DNA of 64,000 nucleotides from Granulicella sp. S190 (GTDB taxonomy: Bacteria; Acidobacteriota; Terriglobia; Terriglobales; Acidobacteriaceae): the NCBI RefSeq assembly GCF_009766095.1, contig NZ_LMUD01000016.1, forward strand, positions 469,063 through 533,062, read 5' to 3'. Both the position numbers and the translations under genes were made by a program. A model generated the notes under the pieces. That model ran no database searches. It was not told where the DNA came from and saw nothing but the letters and a program-made list of their open reading frames with translations. The stretch's first letter is position 1, and every line of letters begins with the position of its first letter. Shown piece by piece: positions 27,427 through 37,331 of this stretch.

Positions 27427-28227
27427 ATGCCGAGATCGACACTTTCGATAGCTATCATCACCCTCAACGAAGAGGCCAATCTCGCGCGAACACTTGCCAG
27501 CGCCAAGTTCGCCGATGAGTTGATCGTGGTCGACTCCGGGTCCAATGATCGTACCGTTGAGATTGCACATTCGTTCGGCGCGAAGGTCTTTACCGAGCCG
27601 TGGAGAGGATTCGCGGGACAAAAAAACTTCGCCATCGAAAAGTGCACAGGAACTTGGATCCTTTCACTCGACGCGGACGAAGAGCTATCGATCGAGCTTC
27701 AAAACGAGATGAAGGAGATGTTAAAGACCCACACCGAGACGTCGCCGCAGATTGAAGGTTATAGGCTTCGGCGGCGCAATATCTTCTTGGGCCGTTGGAT
27801 GCGTCATGGCGGCTATTATCCGGATCTCAAGCTACGATTGGTTCGCAATCTGAACGGCGCCGGTGCGCCTCGTTTCACCGAACGGCTGGTGCATGAGTCC
27901 ATGCAAATCGCAGGAAGAGTCGAAACCTTAAAGCAAGATTATCTGCACTACGGCTACCCCGACCTGAACACCTACCTCGAGCACATGAACCAATACAGCA
28001 TGCTCGGAGGACGCATCGCTGCAGCGAAGGGAAAGAACAGCCGTTCTTGGCCGGCGTTCTGCTGGGATATTGTTCTGGCTCCAATCTTCACGTTCCTGTG
28101 GAACTATCTCTTTCGCTTAGGATTTTTAGACGGTCGCGAAGGTCTTCTACTCCATCTCTATCACTCAGCCTACGTCAGCTGGAAGTATGCGAAGGCCTGG
28201 CAGATCGGAAGAAGCGAGCGATCGTAA
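27427..28227 (+). CDS. Family 2 glycosyltransferase (WaaE/KdtX-like)
   Basis: A 266-residue GT-A-fold glycosyltransferase. It shows LSIAIITLNEEANLARTL at the N-terminus, DELIVVDSGSNDRTVEIA, and the metal-binding DxD in ILSLDADEELS. The C-terminal region has YLHYGYPDLNTYLEHMNQYS and a terminal hydrophobic segment. This pattern is that of the lipopolysaccharide-core beta-1,4-glucosyltransferase-like branch. It likely adds a sugar to a cell-surface glycan at the inner membrane. It is convergent with the reverse-strand epimerase, membrane glycosyltransferase and methyltransferase genes that follow. Confidence 0.9.
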   Translation: MPRSTLSIAIITLNEEANLARTLASAKFADELIVVDSGSNDRTVEIAHSFGAKVFTEPWRGFAGQKNFAIEKCTGTWILSLDADEELSIELQNEMKEMLKTHTETSPQIEGYRLRRRNIFLGRWMRHGGYYPDLKLRLVRNLNGAGAPRFTERLVHESMQIAGRVETLKQDYLHYGYPDLNTYLEHMNQYSMLGGRIAAAKGKNSRSWPAFCWDIVLAPIFTFLWNYLFRLGFLDGREGLLLHLYHSAYVSWKYAKAWQIGRSERS

Positions 28228-28253
28228 TCAGGGAGACAGTTCGAAAAGAAGAG

Positions 28254-29291
28254 CTAAGAGAACCATTTAAGCATCCGGATCACTCCCATCGATGCAGGTC
28301 GCGAGTGGGCTGAGACATCGGTGCGAGCATGAATCGCACTGCGATGTGCTGAATAGTATTGGTAGGCGCGAATCATCATCTCTTCGTTCGTGACAGTAGG
28401 GGTCCAGCCCAGCTCCGCGCGAATACGAGTCGTGTCGAAGACGAAGCTCTCTGCGATCATGCGGTAGTGGTATGGACCAAGCGGCGAAAGATTCAGCTTG
28501 TGGGCCAGTTGCATTGCGGCGATGGTAGGCCCCTTAGGCAACGAAGCGACGCGAGACCCGCTGCCGGCGGCATGAATGACAGCTTCGTAGACGTTGCGCA
28601 GAGAGACGACGTTCTCTGAGCCGATGTGAAAGAGATTGGATCCTCTGTACGCAAGAGCCTGGAGGCAAGCCGTGGCAAGATCCTGCGCATAAATAAACTG
28701 ATAGCGGTTGCTGCCGTCACCGACGACCCAAACCTTCTTTCCGTCATCGATGAACTCGAAGAGAATGGCGAGAAGACCCAGGCGTCCGCTATCAATGATC
28801 GTCGGGCAACGAATCGTAACGACGTCGAGGTCGTTTGCGTAACTGTCGAGAACCTGCTCTCCTGCCAACTTGGAACGGCCATAGAGTTCGATGGGATTCG
28901 GCTTTTCGTCTTCTTTAACATCATGGCCGAGGTCGCTGGCCCAAAGACAGTTACTTGAGATAAAAACAAACTTTTTGACGCCAAATTGTTTTGCTGTTTC
29001 GGCGAGATTACGCGTGCCATCCACGTTTGAGGTCCACAGTAATTTGTCATCGACAGCGTCGTGGGCCAGCTGTGCGGCGCAGTGGAAGACCGCTGCAAAA
29101 GCTTGCTCTGCGAAGATCTTTCCCAGAAGAGAAGTATCGCGGATATCTCCCTGAATGCTGGTGAGGTTTGGATGAGCATCGGGATCGGCGACGAGATCGA
29201 TGTTGGTGCAGGCATAGCCCTCTGCGAGCAGTCTGCGCTTGAGAATACCGCCGAAGAAGCCGGATGCGCCGGTCACGAGAACATGGATCAT
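28254..29291 (-). CDS. NAD-dependent epimerase/dehydratase (extended SDR)
   Basis: A 345-residue extended short-chain dehydrogenase. The nucleotide-binding motif is VTGASGFFGGILKRRL and the catalytic YxxxK is in ELYGRSKLAGEQVL, with the Ser in FISSNCLW. Proteins of this kind interconvert nucleotide sugars, but the substrate cannot be read from the sequence. It is one base downstream of the membrane glycosyltransferase gene, so they are co-transcribed and probably co-translated. It belongs to the surface-glycan cluster. Confidence 0.88.
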   Translation of the reverse strand: MIHVLVTGASGFFGGILKRRLLAEGYACTNIDLVADPDAHPNLTSIQGDIRDTSLLGKIFAEQAFAAVFHCAAQLAHDAVDDKLLWTSNVDGTRNLAETAKQFGVKKFVFISSNCLWASDLGHDVKEDEKPNPIELYGRSKLAGEQVLDSYANDLDVVTIRCPTIIDSGRLGLLAILFEFIDDGKKVWVVGDGSNRYQFIYAQDLATACLQALAYRGSNLFHIGSENVVSLRNVYEAVIHAAGSGSRVASLPKGPTIAAMQLAHKLNLSPLGPYHYRMIAESFVFDTTRIRAELGWTPTVTNEEMMIRAYQYYSAHRSAIHARTDVSAHSRPASMGVIRMLKWFS

Positions 29292-29292
29292 A

Positions 29293-30630
29293 TTACTTCG
29301 ATACTACGGCTTTTGCCCGAAGCTCCGCAGATTGGAAGAGAAAAACGGCAAGGATCGTCATAACCGGCTCCAGTGGGTGCCGAAAGCGAGCCTGTACCGT
29401 AAGGAAGTAATAGGTAAGGGGCACAAGCAGGAACGCCCATGCAAACAGTGTCGCTCCTGGGATGCGCTGCCTCAGTGCAAGCCCCAGACCGAGAAGGCTT
29501 GCCAGGCTTAGGAAGAAATAATTTGCCTCTCGAGCAGCTTCAACAAGGACTCCCTTTTCTGCAGGCTTAGGAACGCTGACCCAGAAAAAATAAAAACGCT
29601 TGAGGCTGTACTGCACAAAGCGCAGCTTGTGGGTACGAATCTCCTCTTTCGCAAGTGCACTTTCCTGTTTGACATAAGCAGGCTCACCCATCTGGCGATA
29701 TTGCTGAAAGACAGGGCAGACCTCGCAGACAGGGATCGTCGCACCCCAAGGGAAGCCCATATGCTCTTCCAGCACGGATTGATGCAGCTCTGCGCCAAAG
29801 TTGCCGCGCATCGGAATAGAAGCATGAAAGACCGTATAGTTGCGGATCATCCACGGAGCAATAACGGCGAGAACAAGAACGCAGGACAAGCCGGCTCCAC
29901 CGAGAGCAGGAAGAAACGACGATCTGGTCCTACGCGCCCCCGCAAGTATCCATAGGCCGCATATTGGCAGGAAGAGCAGCAACGTAGAGTTCAAAAGCAC
30001 GACCAATCCGGAGAGCAACCCAAATGCCGCCCAGCGAAACGTCGTCTGAGTTTGAAGCCCAGGATGGGAGAGCGAATCTTCTTCCCCAATGCCTCGCATA
30101 CGAAGAGAAAGAACGAGGATGGCAGTGAAAAGGAAGGCAGTGATTGCCATATCCCAAACCCAGTGAACTGCGTATTGCAATGCAGCGGGGTATAGAGCCC
30201 ATAGCCACGCCGACCAAAGCGCGATTTTGCGGGCTCTCCCGGTCTTTTGAAAACATCTTGCAGCAATCTCAAAGACAAGAGCAGCTGTCGCAGCGGAGAA
30301 GACGCTGTTGGTAGTCAGAATGACCCACGCGGACTTTGCGGTATAAACGCCGAAGATCTTAAAGACGCCGGCAAGCAGCAGAGGATACAGAGGTGGCATC
30401 CACGCTGTCGGACCGGAGTGCCCCGTGAAAGGGTCCGCGTAGCCGAAGCCGGTGACCATCGCGCGCGCTACGCGGCCCATCTCCCAGCCGAACTGAAGAT
30501 GGTCCTCAGAGGGACGGATGCGGTAGGTATGTGCAAACGAAAGGTACAGAACGCGAAGCAGAAATCCAGCCCAAAAGAGAGAGGCTGGTGCGCGAAAAGA
30601 GCTCTCCGTCGATTGCTGGTGGCTTGGCAT
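29293..30630 (-). CDS. Polytopic membrane glycosyltransferase (GT39/ArnT-like) or related protein
   Basis: A 445-residue hydrophobic protein with around ten predicted transmembrane helices. An early loop carries RIRPSEDHLQFGWEMGRVA, which holds the acidic position expected of lipid-linked-sugar-dependent GT-C enzymes, and GFGYADPFTGHSGPTAWMPPLYP follows as the typical conserved loop. It should transfer sugar from a polyprenyl carrier in the periplasm. It sits between a methyltransferase gene and an epimerase gene, all on the reverse strand and tightly spaced. The acceptor is unknown. Confidence 0.8.
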   Translation of the reverse strand: MPSHQQSTESSFRAPASLFWAGFLLRVLYLSFAHTYRIRPSEDHLQFGWEMGRVARAMVTGFGYADPFTGHSGPTAWMPPLYPLLLAGVFKIFGVYTAKSAWVILTTNSVFSAATAALVFEIAARCFQKTGRARKIALWSAWLWALYPAALQYAVHWVWDMAITAFLFTAILVLSLRMRGIGEEDSLSHPGLQTQTTFRWAAFGLLSGLVVLLNSTLLLFLPICGLWILAGARRTRSSFLPALGGAGLSCVLVLAVIAPWMIRNYTVFHASIPMRGNFGAELHQSVLEEHMGFPWGATIPVCEVCPVFQQYRQMGEPAYVKQESALAKEEIRTHKLRFVQYSLKRFYFFWVSVPKPAEKGVLVEAAREANYFFLSLASLLGLGLALRQRIPGATLFAWAFLLVPLTYYFLTVQARFRHPLEPVMTILAVFLFQSAELRAKAVVSK

Positions 30631-30646
30631 TCGCAGGTTCCTGTGC

Positions 30647-31288
30647 CTAGCTACGGCCAGCGCGTGGCTGCGCGACTACAAGGCCGCGCGGCGTAGGAAG
30701 AAAAACAACAGAAAGCAATCCTTGTGTCTCCATGGAACGCGCCGCATCGCGAACAACTTTATGGTGCGAGCTGGCGTCGTGCATCAGGATGATCCCGTTC
30801 GGATTGATCTGCGGAAGAAAGCGTTTCACCTCCTCTTCACGGATGGGCATATCAGAATCGGAGAAGAAGAGATCAATAGTTCCATCGATCTTCATCTCCA
30901 GGCTGGACTCGTTGCGCAACTCGATCCAGGGTTTGAGAGGCGAAGATTCAAGGCGCTCTTTAGCTCGCGCATAGACAACCGGGTCGAACTCGCAGCTGAC
31001 GACTTTGCCGAAGCCATTACGCTGCAGGCCTCGTGCAATCCATTCGCTCGACACGCCCAGGAATGAACCCGTCTCAACCACGAGACGAGGCTTGATCGTC
31101 GTGACCAGCGTAGCCAGAAACTCGAGAACCTCAACTTCCGCGGTCATGGAGTCGATCATGCTCCAACGTTGAGGCTCCGGGCACTCCGGCGTGGCTCGAT
31201 GAAACTCAGGTTGGAGAGTTCCTGCCGCTCGATCATGTTGCAGCATGATCTTGTGTTCCTGTTTCATCTTCTTGCTGAATAGACCCAT
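30647..31288 (-). CDS. Class I SAM-dependent methyltransferase (Methyltransf_24-like)
   Basis: A 213-residue protein with the SAM-binding loop VVETGSFLGVSSEWIARGL, the acidic strand VVSCEFDPVVYARAKERL and the later motif DGTIDLFFSDSDMPIREEEV. The start at 31288 follows GGGAG at good spacing. A longer frame reaches 31411 but its extra residues look unlike a methyltransferase. It leads the reverse-strand glycan operon and may methylate a sugar. The substrate is not determined. Confidence 0.8.
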   Translation of the reverse strand: MGLFSKKMKQEHKIMLQHDRAAGTLQPEFHRATPECPEPQRWSMIDSMTAEVEVLEFLATLVTTIKPRLVVETGSFLGVSSEWIARGLQRNGFGKVVSCEFDPVVYARAKERLESSPLKPWIELRNESSLEMKIDGTIDLFFSDSDMPIREEEVKRFLPQINPNGIILMHDASSHHKVVRDAARSMETQGLLSVVFLPTPRGLVVAQPRAGRS

Positions 31289-31557
31289 GCAAAACTCCCG
31301 ATCCTCCATTATGCGGGATTGAAGCCACGACGTGCAGTCGACGAAGGACTTCCACACAAGAAGGCTTGAAGTTTGCGGGCAGACGGGCAGCCTCGCAGAG
31401 AAGCCCGGCATAGAATCAGATTTTTATGCCTGTTTCAACGAGTGACCCACGAAATGGCGAAAATGTAGATAATGGCGAGCGAGTGCTTCGCCCCAATCCC
31501 ACAGTTCTCTGGATTCGAGTGAGGTAGATCTAACAGTCATGCAGGAGAAAGCCGTCA

Positions 31558-32367
31558 ATGAGTAAGACATTTTTAGGCCAGCTGATCTCCGAGGCAATGG
31601 CGGTGTTTATCGTGATTGCGTTCGGTGACTCTGTAGCTGCAATGTACACGCTTTATACTCCAAGCCCGTACCAGCAGGCGTATTGGGGAGTGTGCATTGC
31701 ATGGGGTTTGGCGGTCACAATCTCAATCTATACCACCGCCTCTGTCAGTGGTTGCCACGGTAACCCGGCCGTCACCCTGGCACTCGCGATCTATCGTGGA
31801 TTCTCTTGGCGCAAGGTGATCCCATATTGTTTAGCGCAGGTAACCGGAGCCTTTCTAGGCGCTGCAATTGTCTATGTTCTTTTTTCCCCCGTGATCGACA
31901 ACTTCAATCTCACCAACCATCTCACCCGCGCCGGTGGCGGAGCTGCGGGTGTCTTTTTCACTCATCCAGGCCTGGCGATTACGCCGATGCATGCCTTTGG
32001 CGACGAGATCATCCTCACCGCATTTCTGATCTTCGGCATCTTCGCCATCACCGAGCAGTATAACGAGATGGCTCCCGGCGCGAACGCAGGCGCGCTGATG
32101 ATCGGCTTCTTGGTCGCGCTAATCGGCGCGTCAATGGGCTACTTAGAGGCGTGGGCGCTCAACCCCGCACGCGATTTTGGACCGCGGCTCTTCTGCTTCT
32201 TTATGGGATGGGGACCATCCGCCCTGCCCTCTCCACAAAGTTACTGGTGGATCCCCATCGTCGCACCATTGATCGGCGCCCTGGTCGGTGGTGGGATCTA
32301 CCAACTTCTCATCCGGCCGTTCCTTCCCGCTCGTCAAAAGGCGCTCTTGGACGCACTGAAAGCCTAA
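31558..32367 (+). CDS. glpF: Aquaglyceroporin (glycerol uptake facilitator)
   Basis: A 269-residue MIP-family channel with six helices and the two half-helix motifs HGNPAVTLAL and LNPARDFGPRLF. The Asp after the second NPAR is the usual mark of glycerol channels rather than water channels. It is followed at close spacing by glpK and glpD, which gives a complete path: diffusion in, phosphorylation to trap glycerol, and oxidation. The Gly-rich GGGAAGVFF loop is between helices three and four. Confidence 0.93.
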   Translation: MSKTFLGQLISEAMAVFIVIAFGDSVAAMYTLYTPSPYQQAYWGVCIAWGLAVTISIYTTASVSGCHGNPAVTLALAIYRGFSWRKVIPYCLAQVTGAFLGAAIVYVLFSPVIDNFNLTNHLTRAGGGAAGVFFTHPGLAITPMHAFGDEIILTAFLIFGIFAITEQYNEMAPGANAGALMIGFLVALIGASMGYLEAWALNPARDFGPRLFCFFMGWGPSALPSPQSYWWIPIVAPLIGALVGGGIYQLLIRPFLPARQKALLDALKA

Positions 32368-32418
32368 CGCTCAACCTGAAGCAGCTCTCGCAGAGTTACA
32401 AATAGCAAAGGAGACAAG

Positions 32419-33915
32419 ATGCAGTATGTACTCTCGCTCGACCAGGGAACGACGAGCTCCCGAGCCATTCTCTTCGACCACGACGGACAGATCGCCGGGA
32501 CTGCTGCGCATGAGTTTCCGCAAATCTACCCCAGCAGCGGCTGGGTAGAGCACGATCCCTTCGACATCCTCACCTCGCAGCTTAGTGTTGCGGTTGAAGT
32601 TCTGGGAAAAGCACGTGTGCGTCCGAGAGATGTCGTCGCGCTTGGAATTACCAACCAGCGGGAGACGACAATTCTATGGGATCGCGAGACAGGAAAACCG
32701 GTCTACAACGCGATCGTCTGGCAGGATAGCCGCACCGCCGCACTAACGAAGAGACTGGCCGAAGAGGGAGCAGAGGAGATGGTCCGCAAAAAGACCGGTC
32801 TCCTGTTGAGTCCCTACTTCTCTGCCAGTAAAATCGCTTGGGTTTTGGAAAATTTAGACGGAGTCCGAGCGCGTGCAGAGGCAGGAAAACTTGCCTTCGG
32901 CACCGTCGATAGTTGGTTAGTCTGGAATCTGACCAGCGGGAAGCGCCACATCACGGATCGAACCAACGCTTCGCGCACCCTCCTCTACAACATCGTCGAA
33001 GACAAGTGGGACGATGATCTGCTGAAGCTCTTCAACATCCCAAAGAGCCTTCTGCCTGAGGTCGTCTGGTCAAATGAAAAGGTCGGCCAGGTCACTACCT
33101 CGCTTGGACTCGGAGAGGTGGCGATCGCGGGCATTGCAGGAGACCAGCAGTCAGCTCTCTTCGGACAGCTCTGTGTCTCTCCAGGAGACGCAAAAAACAC
33201 CTACGGAACCGGCTGTTTCCTGCTGCAGCACATTGGCAGCAACTTTACCCTCTCAAGCCATCGCCTCATCACAACCCTGGCATGCAGCCCGGACCACAAA
33301 CTTGCTTATGCGATGGAAGGCAGCATCTTCATCGGTGGAGCAGTGGTGCAATGGCTGCGCGACAACATGAAGTTCTTCCGCGAGTCCTCAGAGGTTGAAG
33401 CAATCGCTGCCTCAGTGCCGAACTCGGACGGCGTAGTCTTTGTGCCTGCCTTCACCGGGCTCGGCGCGCCGTACTGGGATGCGCAGGCAAGAGGCCTCAT
33501 CATTGGTCTGCAACGCGGCACTGAGATCGCACACATCGCACGTGCAGCAATCGAAAGCATTGCGTTTCAAGTTGCGGATGTTCTCGGTGTCATGGATAGC
33601 GATACAAAAAATCCCTTCACCAAGCTTCGCGTGGATGGAGGCGCCGCAGCCAACGACACGCTCATGCAGTTTCAGGCCGACCTTCTCGGTGTACCGGTCC
33701 ACCGTCCTGCCATTCTGGAGACGACCGCCGTTGGCGCTGCCTATCTCGCCGGCCTCTCTAGCGGATTCTGGAACGACATCAAAGAGCTCGAGCAGCACCG
33801 CAAGGCTGACACCGTCTTCGAACCTAAGACAGACAAAAAGCAGATGCAAACGCTGCAGAACAACTGGAGAGAAGCCGTCGAGCGCTCTCGCCACTGGAAC
33901 AAGGAGAGCAAATGA
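32419..33915 (+). CDS. glpK: Glycerol kinase
   Basis: A 498-residue FGGY-family kinase that makes sn-glycerol-3-phosphate from glycerol and ATP. It opens with LSLDQGTTSSRAILFDHDG and shows the substrate residues in TNQRETTILWDRETGKPVYN. The second signature region is YGTGCFLLQHIG and GSIFIGGAVVQWLRDN, and the ATP loop is KLRVDGGAAANDTLMQFQAD. It overlaps the start of glpD by four bases (ATGA), indicating coupled translation. Confidence 0.97.
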   Translation: MQYVLSLDQGTTSSRAILFDHDGQIAGTAAHEFPQIYPSSGWVEHDPFDILTSQLSVAVEVLGKARVRPRDVVALGITNQRETTILWDRETGKPVYNAIVWQDSRTAALTKRLAEEGAEEMVRKKTGLLLSPYFSASKIAWVLENLDGVRARAEAGKLAFGTVDSWLVWNLTSGKRHITDRTNASRTLLYNIVEDKWDDDLLKLFNIPKSLLPEVVWSNEKVGQVTTSLGLGEVAIAGIAGDQQSALFGQLCVSPGDAKNTYGTGCFLLQHIGSNFTLSSHRLITTLACSPDHKLAYAMEGSIFIGGAVVQWLRDNMKFFRESSEVEAIAASVPNSDGVVFVPAFTGLGAPYWDAQARGLIIGLQRGTEIAHIARAAIESIAFQVADVLGVMDSDTKNPFTKLRVDGGAAANDTLMQFQADLLGVPVHRPAILETTAVGAAYLAGLSSGFWNDIKELEQHRKADTVFEPKTDKKQMQTLQNNWREAVERSRHWNKESK

Positions 33916-35513
33916 ATCGCGATGAGATGCTAACCCGTGTACGCAACCGAAAAGAGCCGTGGGATATAGTAGTCATCGGTGGAGGAGCAACAGGAGCCGG
34001 AGTAGCTGTCGATGCGGCCTCACGCGGCTACGACGTATTGCTGCTCGAGCGGGAAGACTTTGGCAAAGGAACCTCCAGCCGCGCTACCAAGCTCGTTCAT
34101 GGTGGGGTGCGCTACCTCGAACAGGGCAATGTATCGCTCGTCATGGAGGCACTGAAGGAGCGCGGCATTCTGCTGCGAAACGCTCCGCACATCGTGAAGG
34201 ACCTGAAGTTCATCGTTCCGAACTATTCCTGGTGGGAGGCACCCTTCTACGGAATTGGCATGAAGATCTACGACTTTCTGGCAGGCAAATACAGCTTTGG
34301 TTCGTCGAAGGTGCTTTCGCTCGAAGAAACATTAGCGCTGCTTCCAACCATTCGTCAGGATGGTCTCCGCGGCGGCGTGATGTATCACGATGGACAGTTC
34401 GACGACACACGTCTGTTGATCAATCTGATGACGACCGCCGCCGAACATGGCGCGACGCTCTTGAACTACGCAGGTGTCGTCGAACTCAAAAAAGATGAGG
34501 CCGGCTTCGTTCAAGGTGTCGTCGCAATCGATAGCGAAAATGGAGAGCGTTTCGAGATTGCCGCGCGTTCTGTGGTCAATGCCACCGGCATCTTTACCGA
34601 TGAAACCCGTCGGCTGGCTGAGCCGGGCGTACAACCGATGATGGTTCCCAGCCAGGGAATTCATCTCATCTTCGACCACTCGTTTCTCACCGGCGACACA
34701 GCCCTGATGGTGCCCCAGACCGACGATGGCCGCGTGCTCTTCGCCGTCCCATGGCATGGTCGCACCCTCGTCGGCACAACAGACACCCCTATCCCATCGG
34801 TCTCGTACGAGCCGCTGCCTTTTGAAGAAGAGATCGACTTCGTCCTCGAAACCGCCGGTCGCTATCTAACGCACAAACCCACGCGAGAAGATATCCTGAG
34901 CGTCTTTGTCGGCATCCGGCCGCTGGTAAAGGCCGCAGGAGCCAGCGACGGAAAAACGTCCTCTCTCTCACGCGACTATACGATCCACATCGATCACTCG
35001 GGCCTGCTCACTATCGTCGGCGGAAAGTGGACCACGTACCGGCACATGGCCGAAGACTCTGTCGATCACGCTACGACTCTTGGACGTCTCGAAGAAAAAC
35101 CCTGTGTCACGGCAACCCTGCACATTCACGGTTACCATCAGCACCCAGAGGAGTTCGGAGTTCTCTCCGTCTACGGCACCGATGCGCTGGCGATCCTGGA
35201 ACTGGCAAAAGAAAATCCTGATCTTCTAAGGCCTCTGCACCCTGATCTCCCCTACATCGCCGCAGAAGTCGTCTGGTCTGCACGAAACGAAATGTCTCGA
35301 ACGTTGGACGACGCGCTGGCGCGAAGAACACGAGCTCTTCTGTTGAACGCGCGAGCTGCAGTAGAGATCGCGCCAGCGGTAGCCTCGCTCCTCGCAAAGG
35401 AACTCGGCAAGGATGCGACATGGGTCGACGAACAGGTGAAATCATTTAAAGCAATGGCAGCCCAATACATTCCGCAAGGAACAAAGTATCCTGCCAGTCC
35501 AGCCTCAAGTTGA
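33912..35513 (+). CDS. glpD: Glycerol-3-phosphate dehydrogenase (aerobic, FAD)
   Basis: A 533-residue membrane-associated flavoprotein that oxidises glycerol-3-phosphate to dihydroxyacetone phosphate and passes electrons to quinone. It has the FAD motif VVIGGGATGAGVAVDAASRG, followed by GTSSRATKLVHGGVRYLEQG, the characteristic GlpD segment. The conserved VGTTDTP and GGKWTTYRHMAEDS also appear. The gene ends the glycerol operon, and the convergent emrB-type gene ends 35 bases later. Confidence 0.96.
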   Translation: MNRDEMLTRVRNRKEPWDIVVIGGGATGAGVAVDAASRGYDVLLLEREDFGKGTSSRATKLVHGGVRYLEQGNVSLVMEALKERGILLRNAPHIVKDLKFIVPNYSWWEAPFYGIGMKIYDFLAGKYSFGSSKVLSLEETLALLPTIRQDGLRGGVMYHDGQFDDTRLLINLMTTAAEHGATLLNYAGVVELKKDEAGFVQGVVAIDSENGERFEIAARSVVNATGIFTDETRRLAEPGVQPMMVPSQGIHLIFDHSFLTGDTALMVPQTDDGRVLFAVPWHGRTLVGTTDTPIPSVSYEPLPFEEEIDFVLETAGRYLTHKPTREDILSVFVGIRPLVKAAGASDGKTSSLSRDYTIHIDHSGLLTIVGGKWTTYRHMAEDSVDHATTLGRLEEKPCVTATLHIHGYHQHPEEFGVLSVYGTDALAILELAKENPDLLRPLHPDLPYIAAEVVWSARNEMSRTLDDALARRTRALLLNARAAVEIAPAVASLLAKELGKDATWVDEQVKSFKAMAAQYIPQGTKYPASPASS

Positions 35514-35548
35514 GAAGCCTTCAGCATCCATCGAGTCACACGACGAGG

Positions 35549-37186
35549 TTAGTGCCCCTCAGGAGCCTTTCCTCCAGGTTTAAAGCCCTTGCTCAGCAGA
35601 ACCAAAGGCGCTGCCACCAGCGTGACTACACCAATAATGTGAAAACAATCCATGAATGCGAGGAGCTGAGTCTGGGCGTGGAGCTGATCGTAGACCCGTC
35701 CATAGGCTGCGGTGACAGCGTCAGCAGGAGAAAATCCGTGAGATTGCAAGTACGCTGCGGTCTGATGAATATTCTGCTGAAGCGCCCCATTAGAGGAAGC
35801 GATATTAGAGCCGACACGCTCCTGGTGAAAGTTCTGTCTGCGTTCGGACATAGTAGTAATAAAAGCGATGCCGAAGCTCCCGCCCCAGTTGCGAAAGAAG
35901 TTGGTCAGCGAAGACGCCTTATTATTCTGCGCCGGGCTCAGTTGCGAGTACGCGATCACCGAGAGCGGCACGAAAAAGAATCCGTAGCCCAACCCTTGCA
36001 GCGCACGAGCCAGGGCGTAGTGCTTATAGTCCGTGTCAAGGTTGAAGTGGCTGTAGTGAAGGAACGACATCCCCACGATCATTACTGCTCCAAAGAGCAG
36101 AATGCGCGGCTTGACGATCCCGCGCTGCACGAGTTGCGCGCCTACAGGAGCTAGAAAAGTAATCACCAGCGCACCCGGCCCAAGCACCAGCCCAGCATCG
36201 ATAGCGCGATACCCGTAGAGCGACTGCAGCAGCTGCGGGATCATCGTCGTCGAGGCAAAGAGACCGAATCCAAAGACGAAGTAAAAGACATTAGCGAGTG
36301 CAAAGTTGCGGATCTTGAGCAACCGAAAGTCGATGATCGGATCCGGAACGTGGAGCTCCCAGAACACCGCAGCCGTCAGGCAGGTGATACCGATGACAAA
36401 GCACCAGATGATGAAAGGAGAACCAAACCAGTCGTCGATTTGACCGCGATCGAGCAGCACCTCCAGGGCCGCCGAACCAAGACCGACAAGTGCGATGCCA
36501 ATTCCGTCGACGTGCAGCTTACCGTTCACGCGAACAGTCTTCCGCTCCTCCGCATAGGCGGGCGGGTCGTGGACGAAGCGGTTAGTAAGGAACAAGGACA
36601 GCAGGCCAACCGGGATATTAATGAAGAACACCCAGCGCCAGTTGTAGTTGTCGGTGATCCAGCCGCCGAGCACAGGCCCAATAGCCGGAGCGGTGACAAT
36701 CGCAACGGTGTAAAGGGCGAACGCGGAGGCACGTTTGGCAGGAGGAAAAGCGTCTACAAGGATGGCCTGTTCGACTGGGGCGAGGCCGCCGCCCCCAATG
36801 CCCTGCAGGACGCGCGACAAAAGCATGATGCCCAGGGTCGGAGCGATTCCGCAGAAGAAAGATGTAATGGTGAAGAGCGTTACGCAGGCCATATAGTACG
36901 TCTTGCGTCCGAACACTCGAGAAAGCCACGCGGACATCGGCAGTACAACAGCATTGGCGACCAGGTAGGTCGTCAGAATCCAGGTGACCTCATCGTAAGA
37001 ACGCCCAAGCCCTCCTGCGATATAAGGCAGCGATACGTTGGCGATCGAGGTGTCCAACAGCTCCATAAACGTGGCAAGCGTGACAGTTAGAGCAACCACC
37101 CAGGGATTGATCAACCGATGGGGCGCCCCCTTGGTAGTCTGTTTTGAGACCGCTTGGACCGGCGAAGCAAGGGTGGCAGTGGCCAT
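35549..37186 (-). CDS. DHA2-family MFS drug efflux transporter (EmrB/QacA)
   Basis: A 545-residue protein with about 14 transmembrane helices, as expected of the DHA2 family. Motif C-like segment TAPAIGPVLGGWITDN and the start region LDTSIANVSLPYIAGGLG are typical of EmrB. It exports toxic compounds using the proton gradient, commonly with an EmrA adaptor, which is absent here. It is divergent from a TetR-family regulator whose product is the likely repressor. Confidence 0.92.
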   Translation of the reverse strand: MATATLASPVQAVSKQTTKGAPHRLINPWVVALTVTLATFMELLDTSIANVSLPYIAGGLGRSYDEVTWILTTYLVANAVVLPMSAWLSRVFGRKTYYMACVTLFTITSFFCGIAPTLGIMLLSRVLQGIGGGGLAPVEQAILVDAFPPAKRASAFALYTVAIVTAPAIGPVLGGWITDNYNWRWVFFINIPVGLLSLFLTNRFVHDPPAYAEERKTVRVNGKLHVDGIGIALVGLGSAALEVLLDRGQIDDWFGSPFIIWCFVIGITCLTAAVFWELHVPDPIIDFRLLKIRNFALANVFYFVFGFGLFASTTMIPQLLQSLYGYRAIDAGLVLGPGALVITFLAPVGAQLVQRGIVKPRILLFGAVMIVGMSFLHYSHFNLDTDYKHYALARALQGLGYGFFFVPLSVIAYSQLSPAQNNKASSLTNFFRNWGGSFGIAFITTMSERRQNFHQERVGSNIASSNGALQQNIHQTAAYLQSHGFSPADAVTAAYGRVYDQLHAQTQLLAFMDCFHIIGVVTLVAAPLVLLSKGFKPGGKAPEGH

Positions 37187-37331
37187 AACTCGTCAATCTC
37201 CCGCGAACCGTATTGATAATCTCGAAAAAGAGACTGAACGGTTTCTTTTATCATCTGATTCTTGAAGAGCATCGCTCGATTCGTTTTTTAGCGATAACAA
37301 CGGCCTGGCTTCTCCAGGAAAGGACTTATTC
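37187..37331. promoter_or_regulatory. Divergent promoter/operator region of the efflux gene and tetR
   Basis: This 145-base region separates the efflux pump from its probable regulator. An AACCGT at 37206-37211 is matched by the inverted ACGGTT at 37238-37243, and TCTC/GAGA half-sites lie between. They could be a TetR operator, though this was judged by eye only. Confidence 0.4.
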
